NCBI GenBank assembly: GCA_013362785.1
Contig: JABFVM010000008.1
Location: 1 to 64,000, forward strand
DNA: 64,000 bases
Direction of reading: 5' to 3'
Source: Streptomyces sp.
Lineage (GTDB): Bacteria > Actinomycetota > Actinomycetes > Streptomycetales > Streptomycetaceae
The translations under genes and the position numbers were made by a program. Positions 46,944 to 57,874 of the stretch are shown here, piece by piece. Every line of letters begins with the position of its first letter. Positions within the stretch are counted from its first letter, which is position 1. A model generated the notes under the pieces. The model ran no database searches. It was given only the letters and a program-made list of their open reading frames with translations, and was not told the DNA's origin.

Positions 46944-49167
46944 CCCGGTGCCGCTCCTCCTCCGCCAGCACGTCCGCCACCTCGGCGTCCGTCGCGGCGG
47001 CCAGCCTCTCATGGGCGGCGCGGGACTCGGGCGGCTCGATGCTGATGCGGGGCATGCGCCGGTCGAGCCAGCGGGGCAGCCACCAGTTGGCGCCGCCCAG
47101 CATGTGCATGAGGGCGGGGACGAGGAGGGTGCGGAGCACGAAGGCGTCCAGGGCGACGGCGGCGGCCAGCGCGATGCCGAACATGGCGATCACGCGGTCG
47201 CCGCTGAGGACGAAGGCGAGGAACACGGAGATCATGATGACCGCGGCGGAGTTGATCACCCGGCTGGTCTCGGCGAGCCCGACCCGGACGGCCCGCCGGT
47301 TGTCGCCGGTCTCCAGCCACTCCTCGTACATCCGGCTGACCAGGAAGACCTGGTAGTCCATGGAGAGGCCGAAGAGGACGGACACCATGATCACCGGAAG
47401 GAAGGGCTCGATCGGGCCCGCGCGGCCCAGGCCGAGCAGCTCGCTGCCCCAGCCCCACTGGAAGATCGCGACGACGACTCCGAAGGCGGCGGCGACGGCG
47501 GCCACGTTCATCGCGGCGGCCTTCAGGGGGATGCCGACGGACCGGAAGGCGAGCAGGAGCAGCAGACAGCCCAGGCCGATGACGACGCCGACGAACAGGG
47601 GCAGCTTGCCGACGATCACGTCGGCGAAGTCGTCGTAGCCGGCCGTCATACCGCCGACCTGCACGTCGAGCGAGGTGCCGGTCTCGGCGCGCGGCAGCAC
47701 CTCGGAGCGCAGCCGGTCGACGAGATCGCTGGTCTGCTGCGACTGCGGGGAGGACTCCGGTACGACGGTGAGGTACGCGGTGTCGCCGCCGGAGCTGTAC
47801 GTCACGGGCGTCACCGACGCGACGCCCTCGGTGCCCCGCAGGGTGGCGTCGAGGTTGTCGAGGGCGAGCTTGTCGTCGCCGCCGTCGACCTCGGTGACCA
47901 GGGTGAGCGGGCCGTTCACGCCGGGCCCGAAGCCGTCGGCGAGGAGGTCGTAGGCCTGGCGGGTGGTGGAGGTCTGCGGGTTGTTGCCCTGGTCGGAGGT
48001 GCCCAGACGCAGGCCGAGGGTGGGCAGCGCGAGGACCGTGATGACGGCCAGGGCGATCGCGCCGAGCGCCTTGGGGTGGCGCTCCACGAACGCCGACCAG
48101 CGGGCGGCGAACCCGGTCGGCAGCTCCGGCTCGGGCCCGTGCTCGGCCAGCCGGCGCCGCTCACGGCGGCTGAGGGCGCGCATGCCGATGAAGGACAGCA
48201 GGGCGGGCAGCAGCGTCACGGAGGCGGCGACCGTGAGGACCACGGTGAGCGAGGCGGCGATCGCGACGCCGTTGAGGAAGCTGAGCTGCAGGATCAGCAT
48301 CCCGAGCAGGGCGATGCACACGGTCGCGCCCGCGAACACCACCGCTCGTCCGGTGGTCGCCACGGCGTTCGTGATCGACTCGGTGACGGGCAGCCCGCGT
48401 TTCAGCCCGCGCCGGTGCCGGGTGACGATGAACAGCGCGTAGTCGATGCCGACGCCGAGGCCGATGAGCATGCCGAGCATGGGCGCGAAGTCGGCGACGG
48501 TCATGGCGTGCCCGAGCAGCGCGATCCCGGCGTACGCGGTGCCGACGCCGACGAGCGCGGTGGCGATGGGCAGCAGCGAGGCGGCGAGCGAGCCGAAGGC
48601 GAGGAACAGCACGACCGCGGCGACGGCCACTCCGACGATCTCGGCGATGTGCCCGCCGGGTGACTCGGTGAGCCCGACGGCACTGCCGCCCAGCTCCACC
48701 TGGAGCCCGTCGGCCTCGGCGTCCTTGGCCGCGCTCACGACGGCCTGCGCCTCGCTCTTGTCGAGGTTCTCGGCGCTGTCGTCGAAGGTGACGGTGGCGT
48801 AGGCCGTGTGCCCGTCCTCGCTGATCTGGGCGGCGCCCTGCTTGTCGTAGGGGCTGCCGACGGCGGCGACGCCGGGCAGTTCGGCGATCTCGTCCAGGGT
48901 GTGCGTCATCGTCTGTTCGACGTCGGCGGCGCGGACGGTGCCGGACGTGGTGTGCCAGACGACGGTGTCACTGTCGCCGCCGAGGCCGGGGAAGCCCTCC
49001 GCAAGGAGCTGGGTGGCGCGGCCGGACTCGGTGCCGGGGACCTGGTAGTCGTTCGAGTACGCGGTGCCCGTGACGGCGGCGGCCGCGCTCACCCCGCCGA
49101 AGGCCAGCAGCCAGAGGAGTACGGCGACGAGGCGGCGTTGGACACACCAGCGTGCTAGAGCTGCCAC
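46921..49167 (-). CDS. MMPL/RND-type transporter
   Basis: A 748-residue exporter of the actinobacterial MMPL family with 12 membrane helices and two large outside loops (about 40-175 and 380-520). Conserved Asp/Tyr features such as GIDYALFIVTRHRRG and GLSMDYQVFLVSRMYEEW form the proton-relay helices. Relatives export lipids, siderophores or drugs. It is transcribed with the GNAT gene. A GTTCA..TGAAC palindrome 49 bases upstream may be an operator. Confidence 0.88.
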   Translation of the reverse strand: MAALARWCVQRRLVAVLLWLLAFGGVSAAAAVTGTAYSNDYQVPGTESGRATQLLAEGFPGLGGDSDTVVWHTTSGTVRAADVEQTMTHTLDEIAELPGVAAVGSPYDKQGAAQISEDGHTAYATVTFDDSAENLDKSEAQAVVSAAKDAEADGLQVELGGSAVGLTESPGGHIAEIVGVAVAAVVLFLAFGSLAASLLPIATALVGVGTAYAGIALLGHAMTVADFAPMLGMLIGLGVGIDYALFIVTRHRRGLKRGLPVTESITNAVATTGRAVVFAGATVCIALLGMLILQLSFLNGVAIAASLTVVLTVAASVTLLPALLSFIGMRALSRRERRRLAEHGPEPELPTGFAARWSAFVERHPKALGAIALAVITVLALPTLGLRLGTSDQGNNPQTSTTRQAYDLLADGFGPGVNGPLTLVTEVDGGDDKLALDNLDATLRGTEGVASVTPVTYSSGGDTAYLTVVPESSPQSQQTSDLVDRLRSEVLPRAETGTSLDVQVGGMTAGYDDFADVIVGKLPLFVGVVIGLGCLLLLLAFRSVGIPLKAAAMNVAAVAAAFGVVVAIFQWGWGSELLGLGRAGPIEPFLPVIMVSVLFGLSMDYQVFLVSRMYEEWLETGDNRRAVRVGLAETSRVINSAAVIMISVFLAFVLSGDRVIAMFGIALAAAVALDAFVLRTLLVPALMHMLGGANWWLPRWLDRRMPRISIEPPESRAAHERLAAATDAEVADVLAEEERHRDVRDIAG

Positions 49168-49215
49168 GAACGTGCTCCCGGGGGACGATTTATGGATCTT
49201 TGGCCGGGATCAGTC

Positions 49216-49230
49216 GTTCATGAAGTGAAC
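49216..49230. promoter_or_regulatory. Palindrome upstream of the MMPL gene
   Basis: GTTCATGAAGTGAAC is an inverted repeat with five-base arms and a five-base spacer in the otherwise featureless 212-base region upstream of the transporter. It is a possible operator, with no regulator gene adjacent. Confidence 0.35.
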
Positions 49231-49379
49231 AGCCCGCAAAGAACGCATGAGCGATGTGAAGCAAACTCTCGCAGGCCGAGGAGATCGTTTGCCCCGTTCG
49301 TGGGGTTATTCACAGGAGTGGGAGGCAGATCACAGGACAGTAACGGTCACTCTGTCGTTCCCGGGTGACGTCTTTCACA

Positions 49380-49742
49380 TCAGTCGAACTGGTCCCCCAG
49401 CGCCATCACCATCACTCCGGTGACGAGCAGCCACAGCGCCCGGCGCGTACGCCCCCGCGAGCCGAGGAACGCGGCGAGCGCGCAGACGGCGGCGCCGCAG
49501 GCGTAGGCGGCCGGGACCAGGGCCGGGGCGGATCCGGTGGCCCGCATGACCGACGCGGACAGCCCGGCCAGAGTCAGCAGTACCCCGGCGGCAGCGGCCG
49601 TCCAGCGGGCCCGCCGCGCCACCTGCGCCGGGTCCTCATCGTCCTCCAGCTCCTCGACGTGCTCCTCGACGAGCTCTTCGTCGGGCGTCTCGGTCCGGTC
49701 CTCCCCCGTCTCGGATATCTCGGAATCACCACGTCCACTCAT
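49380..49742 (-). CDS. Small membrane protein with acidic N-terminus
   Basis: 120 residues. The first 45 are acidic (EELVEEHVEELEDDEDP) and the rest forms about three hydrophobic helices (46-65, 70-90, 98-115). The family is not recognised. It is divergent from the methyltransferase gene, with its ATG at 49742, and no partner is indicated. Confidence 0.68.
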   Translation of the reverse strand: MSGRGDSEISETGEDRTETPDEELVEEHVEELEDDEDPAQVARRARWTAAAAGVLLTLAGLSASVMRATGSAPALVPAAYACGAAVCALAAFLGSRGRTRRALWLLVTGVMVMALGDQFD

Positions 49743-49929
49743 GGCGGGCGAGCGTAGCGCGTCGCGGTGAGAAACCCGATGCGGGGCCGTGCGGCCCGCT
49801 GGTAGCTTCCGAAGGTCAGCCACTGTGCGGCACATCGCCGCCGACCTGGGCAGGTGCATTGTTTGAGCGTCCGACCGAGCTCCTCCGTATCCCCTTCCGC
49901 CTTCAAGGACTCAAGGAGCCCGTTCACCG

Positions 49930-50733
49930 ATGCCGGACATCACCCCGGGGACCTCGAATGAGGACCTCACCCAGCGGCTGACCCACGCCCGCTACCCGCG
50001 CAGCAACAGCTACGACGCCCGCTGGGTCATCGAGAACCAGATGGGCCCGAACGCACTGTGGCTGCTGGAGTGGCTGGCCCCCGCCCTCGGCCTGGACGCC
50101 CTGCGCCCCTGCGCGCGCGTCCTCGACCTGGGCTGCGGCCGGGCGATGACCTCCGTCTTCCTGGCCAGGGAGTACGACTCCCAGGTCACCGCCGCCGACC
50201 TCTGGGTCAAGCCCGACGAGAACGCCCGGCGCATCGCCGAGGCCGGTTTCGCCGACCGCGTGCTGCCCGTGCACGCCGAGGCGCACGACCTGCCGTTCGC
50301 CGAGGGCAGCTTCGATGCGATCGTGAGCATCGACGCGTACCAGTACTTCGGCACGAACGATCTCTATCTGCCCACGCTCACCCGCCTGTTGAAGCCCGGC
50401 GGGCGGATCGGGGTCGTCATGCCCGCGCTGCGGGAGGAGCCGCAGGGAAGCGAGCCTCCGGAGCATCTGAAGCCCTACTGGGAGCCCGACTTCTGGTGCT
50501 TCCACACCGCCGACTGGTGGCGACACCGGTGGACCCGCGGCGGGGCCGTCGAGGTCGAGGCCGCCGACTGGCAGCCGGACGGCTGGCGGGACTGGCTGCT
50601 GTGGTGCGACGTGATCGCCGAGGAGAGCCCGGAGGAGTTCCATCGCACGATGGCCCGCCGGGTCGGCGAGATGGTGCGCCATGACGAGGGCCGCACGCTG
50701 GGCTTCGTACGACTCGTAGGGCGCCGCAAGTGA
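49930..50733 (+). CDS. SAM-dependent methyltransferase
   Basis: A 267-residue class I methyltransferase. Motif I VLDLGCGRAMTS at about 63-74, motif II region ADLWVKPDENARR, DLPFAEGSFDAIVSIDAYQYFG and LLKPGGRIGVVMP. The C-terminal Trp-rich segment (CFHTADWWRHRWTRGG) is typical of small-molecule, cyclopropane-synthase-like methyltransferases. AAGGAG-rich sequence lies upstream of the ATG. The acceptor is unknown. Confidence 0.85.
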   Translation: MPDITPGTSNEDLTQRLTHARYPRSNSYDARWVIENQMGPNALWLLEWLAPALGLDALRPCARVLDLGCGRAMTSVFLAREYDSQVTAADLWVKPDENARRIAEAGFADRVLPVHAEAHDLPFAEGSFDAIVSIDAYQYFGTNDLYLPTLTRLLKPGGRIGVVMPALREEPQGSEPPEHLKPYWEPDFWCFHTADWWRHRWTRGGAVEVEAADWQPDGWRDWLLWCDVIAEESPEEFHRTMARRVGEMVRHDEGRTLGFVRLVGRRK

Positions 50734-50749
50734 CCCCGTGAGCACGACC

Positions 50750-50780
50750 ACGGCCCCGGAGGCACTGCCTCCGGGGCCGT
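50750..50780. terminator. Bidirectional terminator between the methyltransferase gene and gatB
   Basis: A 14-base perfect stem (ACGGCCCCGGAGGC with GCCTCCGGGGCCGT) and a three-base loop between convergent stops. U-tracts are short. Confidence 0.82.
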
Positions 50781-50794
50781 ACGGTTCTCGGCGC

Positions 50795-52309
50795 TCAGCC
50801 CTCGCTGACGCCCAGCTTCTCCAGGATCAGCTCCTTGACGCGGGCCGCGTCGGCCTGGCCCCGGGTGGCCTTCATGACCGCGCCGACCAGGGCGCCGGCC
50901 GCGGCGACCTTGCCGGAGCGGATCTTGTCGGCGATGCCCGGGTTGCCGGCGATGGCCTCGTCGACGGCGGTGCCCAGGGCGCCCTCGTCGGAGACGACCT
51001 TCAGACCGCGCTTGTCGACGACCTCGTCCGGGGTGCCCTCGCCCGCGAGGACGCCCTCGATGACCTGGCGGGCCAGCTTGTCGTTGAGGTCGCCCTTCGA
51101 GACCAGCTCGGTGACGCGCGCGACCTGCGCCGGGGTGATCGCCAGCTCGTCCAGCGACTTGCCCGACTCGTTGGCGCTGCGGGCGAGTTCGCCCATCCAC
51201 CACTTGCGGGCGGAGGCGGCGTCGGCACCGGCGTCGATCGTGGCGACGATCGGGTCCAGGGCACCGGCGTTGAGGATCGCCTGCATGTCGAGGGCCGTGA
51301 TGCCCCACTCCGCGAGGAGCCGGGTACGACGGGCCAGCGGCATCTCGGGCAGGGCCGCCCGGATCTCCTCGACCCACTCGCGGGACGGGGCGACCGGGAC
51401 GAGGTCCGGCTCGGGGAAGTACCGGTAGTCCTCGGCCTCTTCCTTCACTCGGCCCGAGGTCGTGGACCCCGTGTCCTCGTGGAAGTGCCGGGTCTCCTGG
51501 ATGATCGTCCCGCCGCTGCTCAGCACGGCCGCGTGCCGCTGGATCTCGAAGCGGGCCGCGCGCTCCACGGACCGCAGCGAGTTGACGTTCTTCGTCTCCG
51601 AGCGGGTGCCGAACTTCTCGGTGCCGTTCGGGCGCAGCGACAGGTTCACGTCGCAGCGCATCTGGCCCATCTCCATCCGGGCCTCGGAGACACCGAGCGC
51701 CCGGATGAGCTCGCGCAGCTCACGGACGTACGCCTTCGCGACCTCGGGAGCGCGCTCGCCGGCGCCCTCGATCGGCTTGGTGACGATCTCGATGAGGGGG
51801 ATGCCGGCGCGGTTGTAGTCGAGCAGCGAGTGCGAGGCGCCGTGGATACGGCCCGTCGCGCCGCCGACGTGCGTCGACTTGCCGGTGTCCTCCTCCATGT
51901 GGGCGCGCTCGATCTCCACGCGGAAGGTCTCGCCGTCCTCCAGCTGCACGTCGAGGTAGCCGTTGAAGGCGATCGGCTCGTCGTACTGGGAGGTCTGGAA
52001 GTTCTTCGGCATGTCCGGATAGAAGTAGTTCTTCCGGGCGAAGCGGCACCACTCGGCGATCTCGCAGTTCAGCGCGAGACCGATCTTGATCGCCGACTCG
52101 ACGCCGGTCGCGTTGACGACCGGGAGCGCGCCGGGCAGGCCGAGGCAGGTGGGGCAGGTCTGCGTGTTGGCGTCCTGACCGAGGGCGGTCGAGCAGCCGC
52201 AGAACATCTTGGTCTTGGTGCCGAGTTCGACATGGACCTCGAGGCCCATGACGGGGTCGTACGACGCGAGAGCGTCCTCGTACGACACCAGGTCGGTCGT
52301 GGTGGTCAC
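50795..52309 (-). CDS. gatB: Asp-tRNA(Asn)/Glu-tRNA(Gln) amidotransferase subunit B
   Basis: 504 residues. GatB catalytic domain ([23 protein letters not shown] at about 17-39, with cysteines CSTALGQ..CPTCLG of the zinc site), the cradle domain and a C-terminal YqeY/tail domain that holds tRNA. With GatA and GatC it converts misacylated Glu-tRNA(Gln) and Asp-tRNA(Asn). It starts 15 bases after the small membrane gene stop in the gatCAB operon. Confidence 0.96.
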   Translation of the reverse strand: MTTTTDLVSYEDALASYDPVMGLEVHVELGTKTKMFCGCSTALGQDANTQTCPTCLGLPGALPVVNATGVESAIKIGLALNCEIAEWCRFARKNYFYPDMPKNFQTSQYDEPIAFNGYLDVQLEDGETFRVEIERAHMEEDTGKSTHVGGATGRIHGASHSLLDYNRAGIPLIEIVTKPIEGAGERAPEVAKAYVRELRELIRALGVSEARMEMGQMRCDVNLSLRPNGTEKFGTRSETKNVNSLRSVERAARFEIQRHAAVLSSGGTIIQETRHFHEDTGSTTSGRVKEEAEDYRYFPEPDLVPVAPSREWVEEIRAALPEMPLARRTRLLAEWGITALDMQAILNAGALDPIVATIDAGADAASARKWWMGELARSANESGKSLDELAITPAQVARVTELVSKGDLNDKLARQVIEGVLAGEGTPDEVVDKRGLKVVSDEGALGTAVDEAIAGNPGIADKIRSGKVAAAGALVGAVMKATRGQADAARVKELILEKLGVSEG

Positions 52310-52324
52310 GGTGAAACTTCCCTC

Positions 52325-52560
52325 TCAGCCCAGCAGGACGTCGTCGTCGCCCAGCCGCTTCAGCTCGCGGTAGAGGATGGCGAGGCCGGTGACGATGGCG
52401 GCGGCGGACACGGCGGCGTCGACGAGCCGCAGCGTGTCGCTCTCCAGGCGGGCCTTCTTGGCCTGCTTGGCGACACTGACCGCACCGAACGCGGTGGTGG
52501 CCATGGACAGGTACAGACCGGACTTGGACTTCTTGAAGTCCTTGGCCTTCGACAGCTTGC

Positions 52561-52564
<4 letters not shown>
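52325..52564 (-). CDS. Small membrane-associated protein inside the gatCAB operon
   Basis: 79 residues, Lys-rich at the N-terminus ([15 protein letters not shown]) with two hydrophobic segments (about 18-32 and 47-66). The GTG start overlaps the gatA stop as GTGA and the gene ends 15 bases before gatB, so it is translated within the operon. The family is not recognised; there is no similarity to amidotransferase subunits. Confidence 0.75.
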
Positions 52565-54054
<1,490 letters not shown>

Positions 54055-54060
54055 GACTTC

Positions 54061-54357
54061 TTAGTCCTCCCCCAGGATCTGCGGCACCTTGAAACGCTGC
54101 TGCTCCTGGGCCGGGGCGCCGGAGAGCGCCTGCTCGGGGGTGAGCGACGGACGGACCTCGTCCGCCCGCATGACGTTCGTCAGCGGGAGCGGGTGCGAGG
54201 TCGGCGGTACGTCTTGGTCGGCGACCTCACTGACGCGTGCGACCGCGCCGATGATGTCGTCCAGCTGTCCCGCGAAGTGCTCGAGCTCTTCGGGCTTCAG
54301 CTCCAGACGCGCCAGCCGGGCGAGGTGGGCGACCTCCTCGCGCGTGATGCCAGGCAT
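54061..54357 (-). CDS. gatC: Asp-tRNA(Asn)/Glu-tRNA(Gln) amidotransferase subunit C
   Basis: A 98-residue stabilising subunit that wraps around Gat[21 protein letters not shown] at the start and [22 protein letters not shown] at the end are conserved. First gene of the gatC-gatA-orf-gatB operon. It ends in TAA, rare among its neighbours. Confidence 0.94.
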   Translation of the reverse strand: MPGITREEVAHLARLARLELKPEELEHFAGQLDDIIGAVARVSEVADQDVPPTSHPLPLTNVMRADEVRPSLTPEQALSGAPAQEQQRFKVPQILGED

Positions 54358-54474
54358 GCAGCGATCCTCTGGGGTGAGAGTTTGTGGTTTGGGGCCAATC
54401 CTATGGGGCGGCGGAGCGTGGCCGCGCAACGGTTTCCCCGCCGCGCCCCGGTCAGGCCCGGTCGGCGCTCGGTC

Positions 54475-54846
54475 TCAGACGAGGAAGAGCAGGACCGCAC
54501 CGATGAGGACGACGACCGCCGTGGCGAAGTGGATCCCGAAGGCGACCGCCTTCGCACCGCCGTGCCGCAGCACTATCAGTGTGTCGGCGAGCGGCACGAT
54601 CGCCACGGCGAGCATGAACCACGCCTCGGCGCGGGTGCCGACGAAGAACAGCAGCGCCAGGCCCACCACGCCGAAGGTGCCGTCCCTCATGCCCTTGATC
54701 GAGAGATAGGCGCCGGCGTCCCCGTCCGGCCGCGCCGGGACGCCGTACCCGGTGGCGGCGGAGGCTGGCTGGAACAGGAACCGGTACCCGAGGAACAGGC
54801 AGAACAGATTGAGCACGACGGCCAGGGTGTAGGCGGTCACGGTCAT
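54475..54846 (-). CDS. DUF4267-type small membrane protein
   Basis: 123 residues with four hydrophobic helices. The segments GYGVPARPDGDAGAYLSIKGMRD and PLADTLIVLRHGGAKAVAFGIH are the DUF4267 pattern. GAGGAG precedes the ATG. It is divergent from a TetR gene, and both starts are flanked by the same 13-bp operator, so it is the regulator's probable target. Molecular function unknown. Confidence 0.8.
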   Translation of the reverse strand: MTVTAYTLAVVLNLFCLFLGYRFLFQPASAATGYGVPARPDGDAGAYLSIKGMRDGTFGVVGLALLFFVGTRAEAWFMLAVAIVPLADTLIVLRHGGAKAVAFGIHFATAVVVLIGAVLLFLV

Positions 54847-54860
54847 GTCTTGACTCCTCG

Positions 54861-54873
54861 CTAGCAGTGCTAG
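54861..54873. promoter_or_regulatory. TetR operator 1
   Basis: CTAGCAGTGCTAG, a 13-bp palindrome 15 bases upstream of the DUF4267 gene. A near-identical copy lies at 54911..54923, and a half-site GCTAGC lies between them. Confidence 0.75.
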
Positions 54874-54898
54874 GGACAGGAGCGAAGCTAGCAGAGCG

Positions 54899-54926
54899 CC
54901 GACAAGATGGCTAGCACTGCTAGAAT
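54899..54926 (+). promoter_or_regulatory. tetR promoter, leaderless transcript
   Basis: CCGACA and TAGAAT with a 16-base spacer. The -10 box ends seven bases before the ATG and there is no ribosome-binding site. Operator 2 overlaps the spacer and -10, implying autorepression. Confidence 0.65.
54911..54923. promoter_or_regulatory. TetR operator 2
   Basis: CTAGCACTGCTAG, differing from operator 1 only at the central base, placed over the tetR promoter. Confidence 0.75.
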
Positions 54927-54933
54927 TTCTGGC

Positions 54934-55515
54934 ATGTCGATCCAGACGCGCAAGGAGCGCGAACGAGCGGAACGCGAGCGGCTCATCGTCACGGCGGCCC
55001 GTGAACTGGCGGAGGCCGAGGGCTGGGAGGCGGTCACCACACGCCGCCTGGCGGCGGAGATCGAGTACAGCCAGCCCGTCCTCTACAGCCACTTCAAGGG
55101 CAAGGACGCGATCATGGCGGCGGTGGCGGTGCAGGGCTGCGCCGATCTGGCCGAGGAACTGCGCACGGCCCGTACGGCGGCGAAGAGCACGCGCGCGGCG
55201 CTGGTCGCGGTGGGCGAGACGTACACGGCGTTCGGCAGACGGCGACCGGCGCTCTACGACGCCATGTTCACGTACCGGGTGGACCTGCCGTTCGCCACGG
55301 ACGAGGCCCCGGAACCACTGAAGCGGGCCTTCGGCGAGCTGGCGGCGGCGGTGGAGCCGATCGCCCGGGAGGGCGAGGACCTGGGGGTGCTGACGGAGAC
55401 GTACTGGGCGGGGCTGCACGGTCTGGTCACGCTGATGCGCAGCGGCCGACTGCCGGAGGGAGCGCATGAGCAGAGGCTGGCGCTGCTGATCGGACACTTC
55501 ACGGCAGCGCCTTGA
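54934..55515 (+). CDS. TetR-family regulator of the DUF4267 gene
   Basis: A 193-residue repressor from the ATG at 54934. The helix-turn-helix is TTRRLAAEIEYSQPVLYSHFKGKDA at about 34-58, with helix 3 ending in VLYSHF as in TetR_N proteins. The rest resembles the TetR_C_33/WHG family. An upstream in-frame start would lie inside the promoter, so it was rejected. Twin palindromes suggest it controls itself and the divergent membrane protein. Confidence 0.88.
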   Translation: MSIQTRKERERAERERLIVTAARELAEAEGWEAVTTRRLAAEIEYSQPVLYSHFKGKDAIMAAVAVQGCADLAEELRTARTAAKSTRAALVAVGETYTAFGRRRPALYDAMFTYRVDLPFATDEAPEPLKRAFGELAAAVEPIAREGEDLGVLTETYWAGLHGLVTLMRSGRLPEGAHEQRLALLIGHFTAAP

Positions 55516-55639
55516 GGGGGCGCGGGGCTGTATCGATGTGCGGCGCCGCCGGGGCGCGACCAGCCGCGGTGAACCGCACGCTCCCTACGTCACAGCGCGG
55601 CACCCGCCTTTGGAAAAGCGGCACCCGCCTTCGGAAAAA
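55516..55639. repeat. Intergenic repeats between tetR and rmdB
   Basis: GGGGCGCGGGGCTGTATCGA (from 55516) through CGGCGCCGCC and GGGCGCGACCAGCC is the recurrent intergenic element found near gene ends in many Streptomyces. Then a 21-base unit (GGCACCCGCCTTTGGAAAAGC) is tandemly duplicated at 55599 and 55620 with two differences, running to the rmdB stop. Confidence 0.65.
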
Positions 55640-57874
55640 CTACTCGGCGGCAGGCAGCGCGGCCCGCGGTCGCTGCCAGCCCCGCGACCCGCGCGCCCGC
55701 AGCCACGCCGTGGTCTCCTCCGCCGGCATCGCCGCGGCGACCAGCCACCCCTGAACGGCGTCACAGCCCAGATCCCGCAGCCGTTCCCACGTCTCGTCGT
55801 CCTCGACGCCTTCGGCGACCACCAGCAGCCCCAGCGAGTGCGCCAGATCCACCGTGCACCGCACGATCTCCGCGTCCTCGTTGTCCACCGCGAGCCGCGC
55901 CACGAACGACCGGTCGATCTTCAGCTCGCTCACCGGCAGCCGTCTGAGGTGGACCAGCGAGGAGTACCCCGTCCCGAAGTCGTCCAGCGACATCTTCACG
56001 CCGTGCCCGGTGAGCCCGGCGAGTGTGTCGGCGGCCCGCTGCGGGTCCTCCAGGAGGACGTGTTCCGTTATCTCCAGCTGGAGCGCTCCCGCCGGAACGC
56101 CGTGCCGGGCGAGCCGTGCGGCGACGGAACCGGCGAACCCGGGAGTGTGAACGTCGCGCGGGGAGACATTGACGGCGACGGGCACGTACAGCCCTTGCGA
56201 GCGCCACTGCGCGACCTGTCCGAGCGCCGTCTCCAGCACGTACTCCGTCAGATGCGGCATCAGCCCCGACGACTCGGCGATCGCTATGAACTCGTCCGGC
56301 GGCACCTTCCCGCGCTCGGGATGCACCCAGCGGACCAGCGCCTCCAGCCCGGCGACCTGTCCGTCGAAGCGGACCTTGGGCTGGTAGTGCAGCTCCACCT
56401 CCTGCGCGTCGAGCGCCCGGCGCAGATCCCCCAGCAGGCCCAGCCGGTCGGGGGTGTTGGAGTCCCGCTTCGACTCGTAGACCTCTACGCCCGTACGGTC
56501 CCGCTTCGCCTGGTACATCGCCACGTCCGCGCGCCGCAGCAGCCCCTCGGCGTCGAGGGCGTGGTCGGGGAAGACGGCGACGCCGGCGCTGGCCTCCAGG
56601 ACCAGGGTGAGCCCGTCGAGGTCGAGCGGGGAGCTCAGGGCGGCGACGAGGTTGCGGGCGACCCGGGTCGCGGACGTCGTGGAGTCGGCGACCGGCAGTA
56701 AGACGGCGAACTCGTCGCCGCCGAGCCGCGCGGCCTCCGCTCCGCGCGGCAGGGCGAGCCGCAGCCGGTCGGCTATCTGCAACAGCAACCGGTCACCGGC
56801 CAGATGACCGAGCGTGTCATTGACCGAACGGAACCGGTCCAGGTCGATCAGCATCAGGGCGGACCGGGCGCCGATGCGCTCGGCGTCGTCGAGCGCGGTC
56901 CAGATGCGCTCCAGCAGCCACTGCCGGTTGGGCAGCCCGGTCAGCGGGTCGCGCAGCTGCTCCTCCGCGCGGGCCCGGGCGATCCACAAAGTGGAGTCGA
57001 GGGCGATGAGCGGGATGGAGAACAGCGGCAGCAGCAGCGGCTTGGCGACGGCGACCACACACACCAGCGGCGCGATACCGAGCAGCGCGACCGCGACCAG
57101 GCCCTGCCGGACCAGGGCGGTGCGGGCGACGGTGGGCAGGCCGCCGCGCGGGGCGTGCAGATACCAGAGCAGGACGCGGGTGACCACGAGATAGGCGGCG
57201 GCGACGAGCACCACGCCGGGGGCGGTGTAGAGCGTCCAGCTGTCGGGGTTCCAGGGGTGCTCGACGGTCGGTACGCGGCCGAACGCGGCCAGCACGAGGG
57301 CCCCGGCGGCGATGCCGAGGATGTCCACCGCGCCGTGCAGTACGCCCTGCCGCCAGCGGTTGCGGCGGGCGATGCCGACCAGCACGACGACGGTGAGGCT
57401 GACCATCCCGGCGGGCACCCAGCCGTACAGCATCAGTACGGCGAGGGTGAGGGCGGCGCCGGAGCCGGTGCCGCCCCACCAGCGGGCGCGGCCGAGCGCG
57501 ACCAGGTGGCCGACGATGACGCCGGTCAGCACGGCCAGCGACCAGCCGACCGTGCCGGACGGGAAGAGGGCGTGGCTGCCGGTGAACGCCCGGTAGAAGC
57601 CGGCTCCGAGGACGAACCCGGCCGCCGCGACGATCGACGCGGGCAGCGCGGGCCAGGACAGGTGCCGTTCATGGTCGGAGTCCGGCAGCCCGGCGGTGGG
57701 CTCGGCGCCGAGCTGCACGCCGGCGCGGCCGTCCGTCACGGTGTGCTGCCCGGCGGCGCTCCCCGCGCCTCTTTCCGCCCGCGAACGCTCCGCGGTGCGC
57801 GCCACCCACCCCCGCCATGCGCCGGTGATCCGGCGCAGCCGTGAGTGGGGGGCGGCGCTCTCGGTCGGTTCCAT
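55640..57874 (-). CDS. rmdB: Membrane GGDEF-EAL c-di-GMP enzyme, RmdB type
   Basis: 744 residues from the ATG at 57874 (GAGGGACGGGA upstream). Cytoplasmic N-terminal 80 residues, about eight membrane helices (80-290), GGDEF domain (about 305-465) and EAL domain (about 485-730). GGDEF is intact (RLGGDEFAVL) but no RxxD inhibitory site precedes it. The EAL motifs are complete: GLEALVRW, VNVSPRD, EITE, DDFGTGYSS, KIDRSF, AEGVE. RmdB of S. coelicolor is known as a c-di-GMP phosphodiesterase affecting development. The position matches. Confidence 0.9.
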   Translation of the reverse strand: MEPTESAAPHSRLRRITGAWRGWVARTAERSRAERGAGSAAGQHTVTDGRAGVQLGAEPTAGLPDSDHERHLSWPALPASIVAAAGFVLGAGFYRAFTGSHALFPSGTVGWSLAVLTGVIVGHLVALGRARWWGGTGSGAALTLAVLMLYGWVPAGMVSLTVVVLVGIARRNRWRQGVLHGAVDILGIAAGALVLAAFGRVPTVEHPWNPDSWTLYTAPGVVLVAAAYLVVTRVLLWYLHAPRGGLPTVARTALVRQGLVAVALLGIAPLVCVVAVAKPLLLPLFSIPLIALDSTLWIARARAEEQLRDPLTGLPNRQWLLERIWTALDDAERIGARSALMLIDLDRFRSVNDTLGHLAGDRLLLQIADRLRLALPRGAEAARLGGDEFAVLLPVADSTTSATRVARNLVAALSSPLDLDGLTLVLEASAGVAVFPDHALDAEGLLRRADVAMYQAKRDRTGVEVYESKRDSNTPDRLGLLGDLRRALDAQEVELHYQPKVRFDGQVAGLEALVRWVHPERGKVPPDEFIAIAESSGLMPHLTEYVLETALGQVAQWRSQGLYVPVAVNVSPRDVHTPGFAGSVAARLARHGVPAGALQLEITEHVLLEDPQRAADTLAGLTGHGVKMSLDDFGTGYSSLVHLRRLPVSELKIDRSFVARLAVDNEDAEIVRCTVDLAHSLGLLVVAEGVEDDETWERLRDLGCDAVQGWLVAAAMPAEETTAWLRARGSRGWQRPRAALPAAE

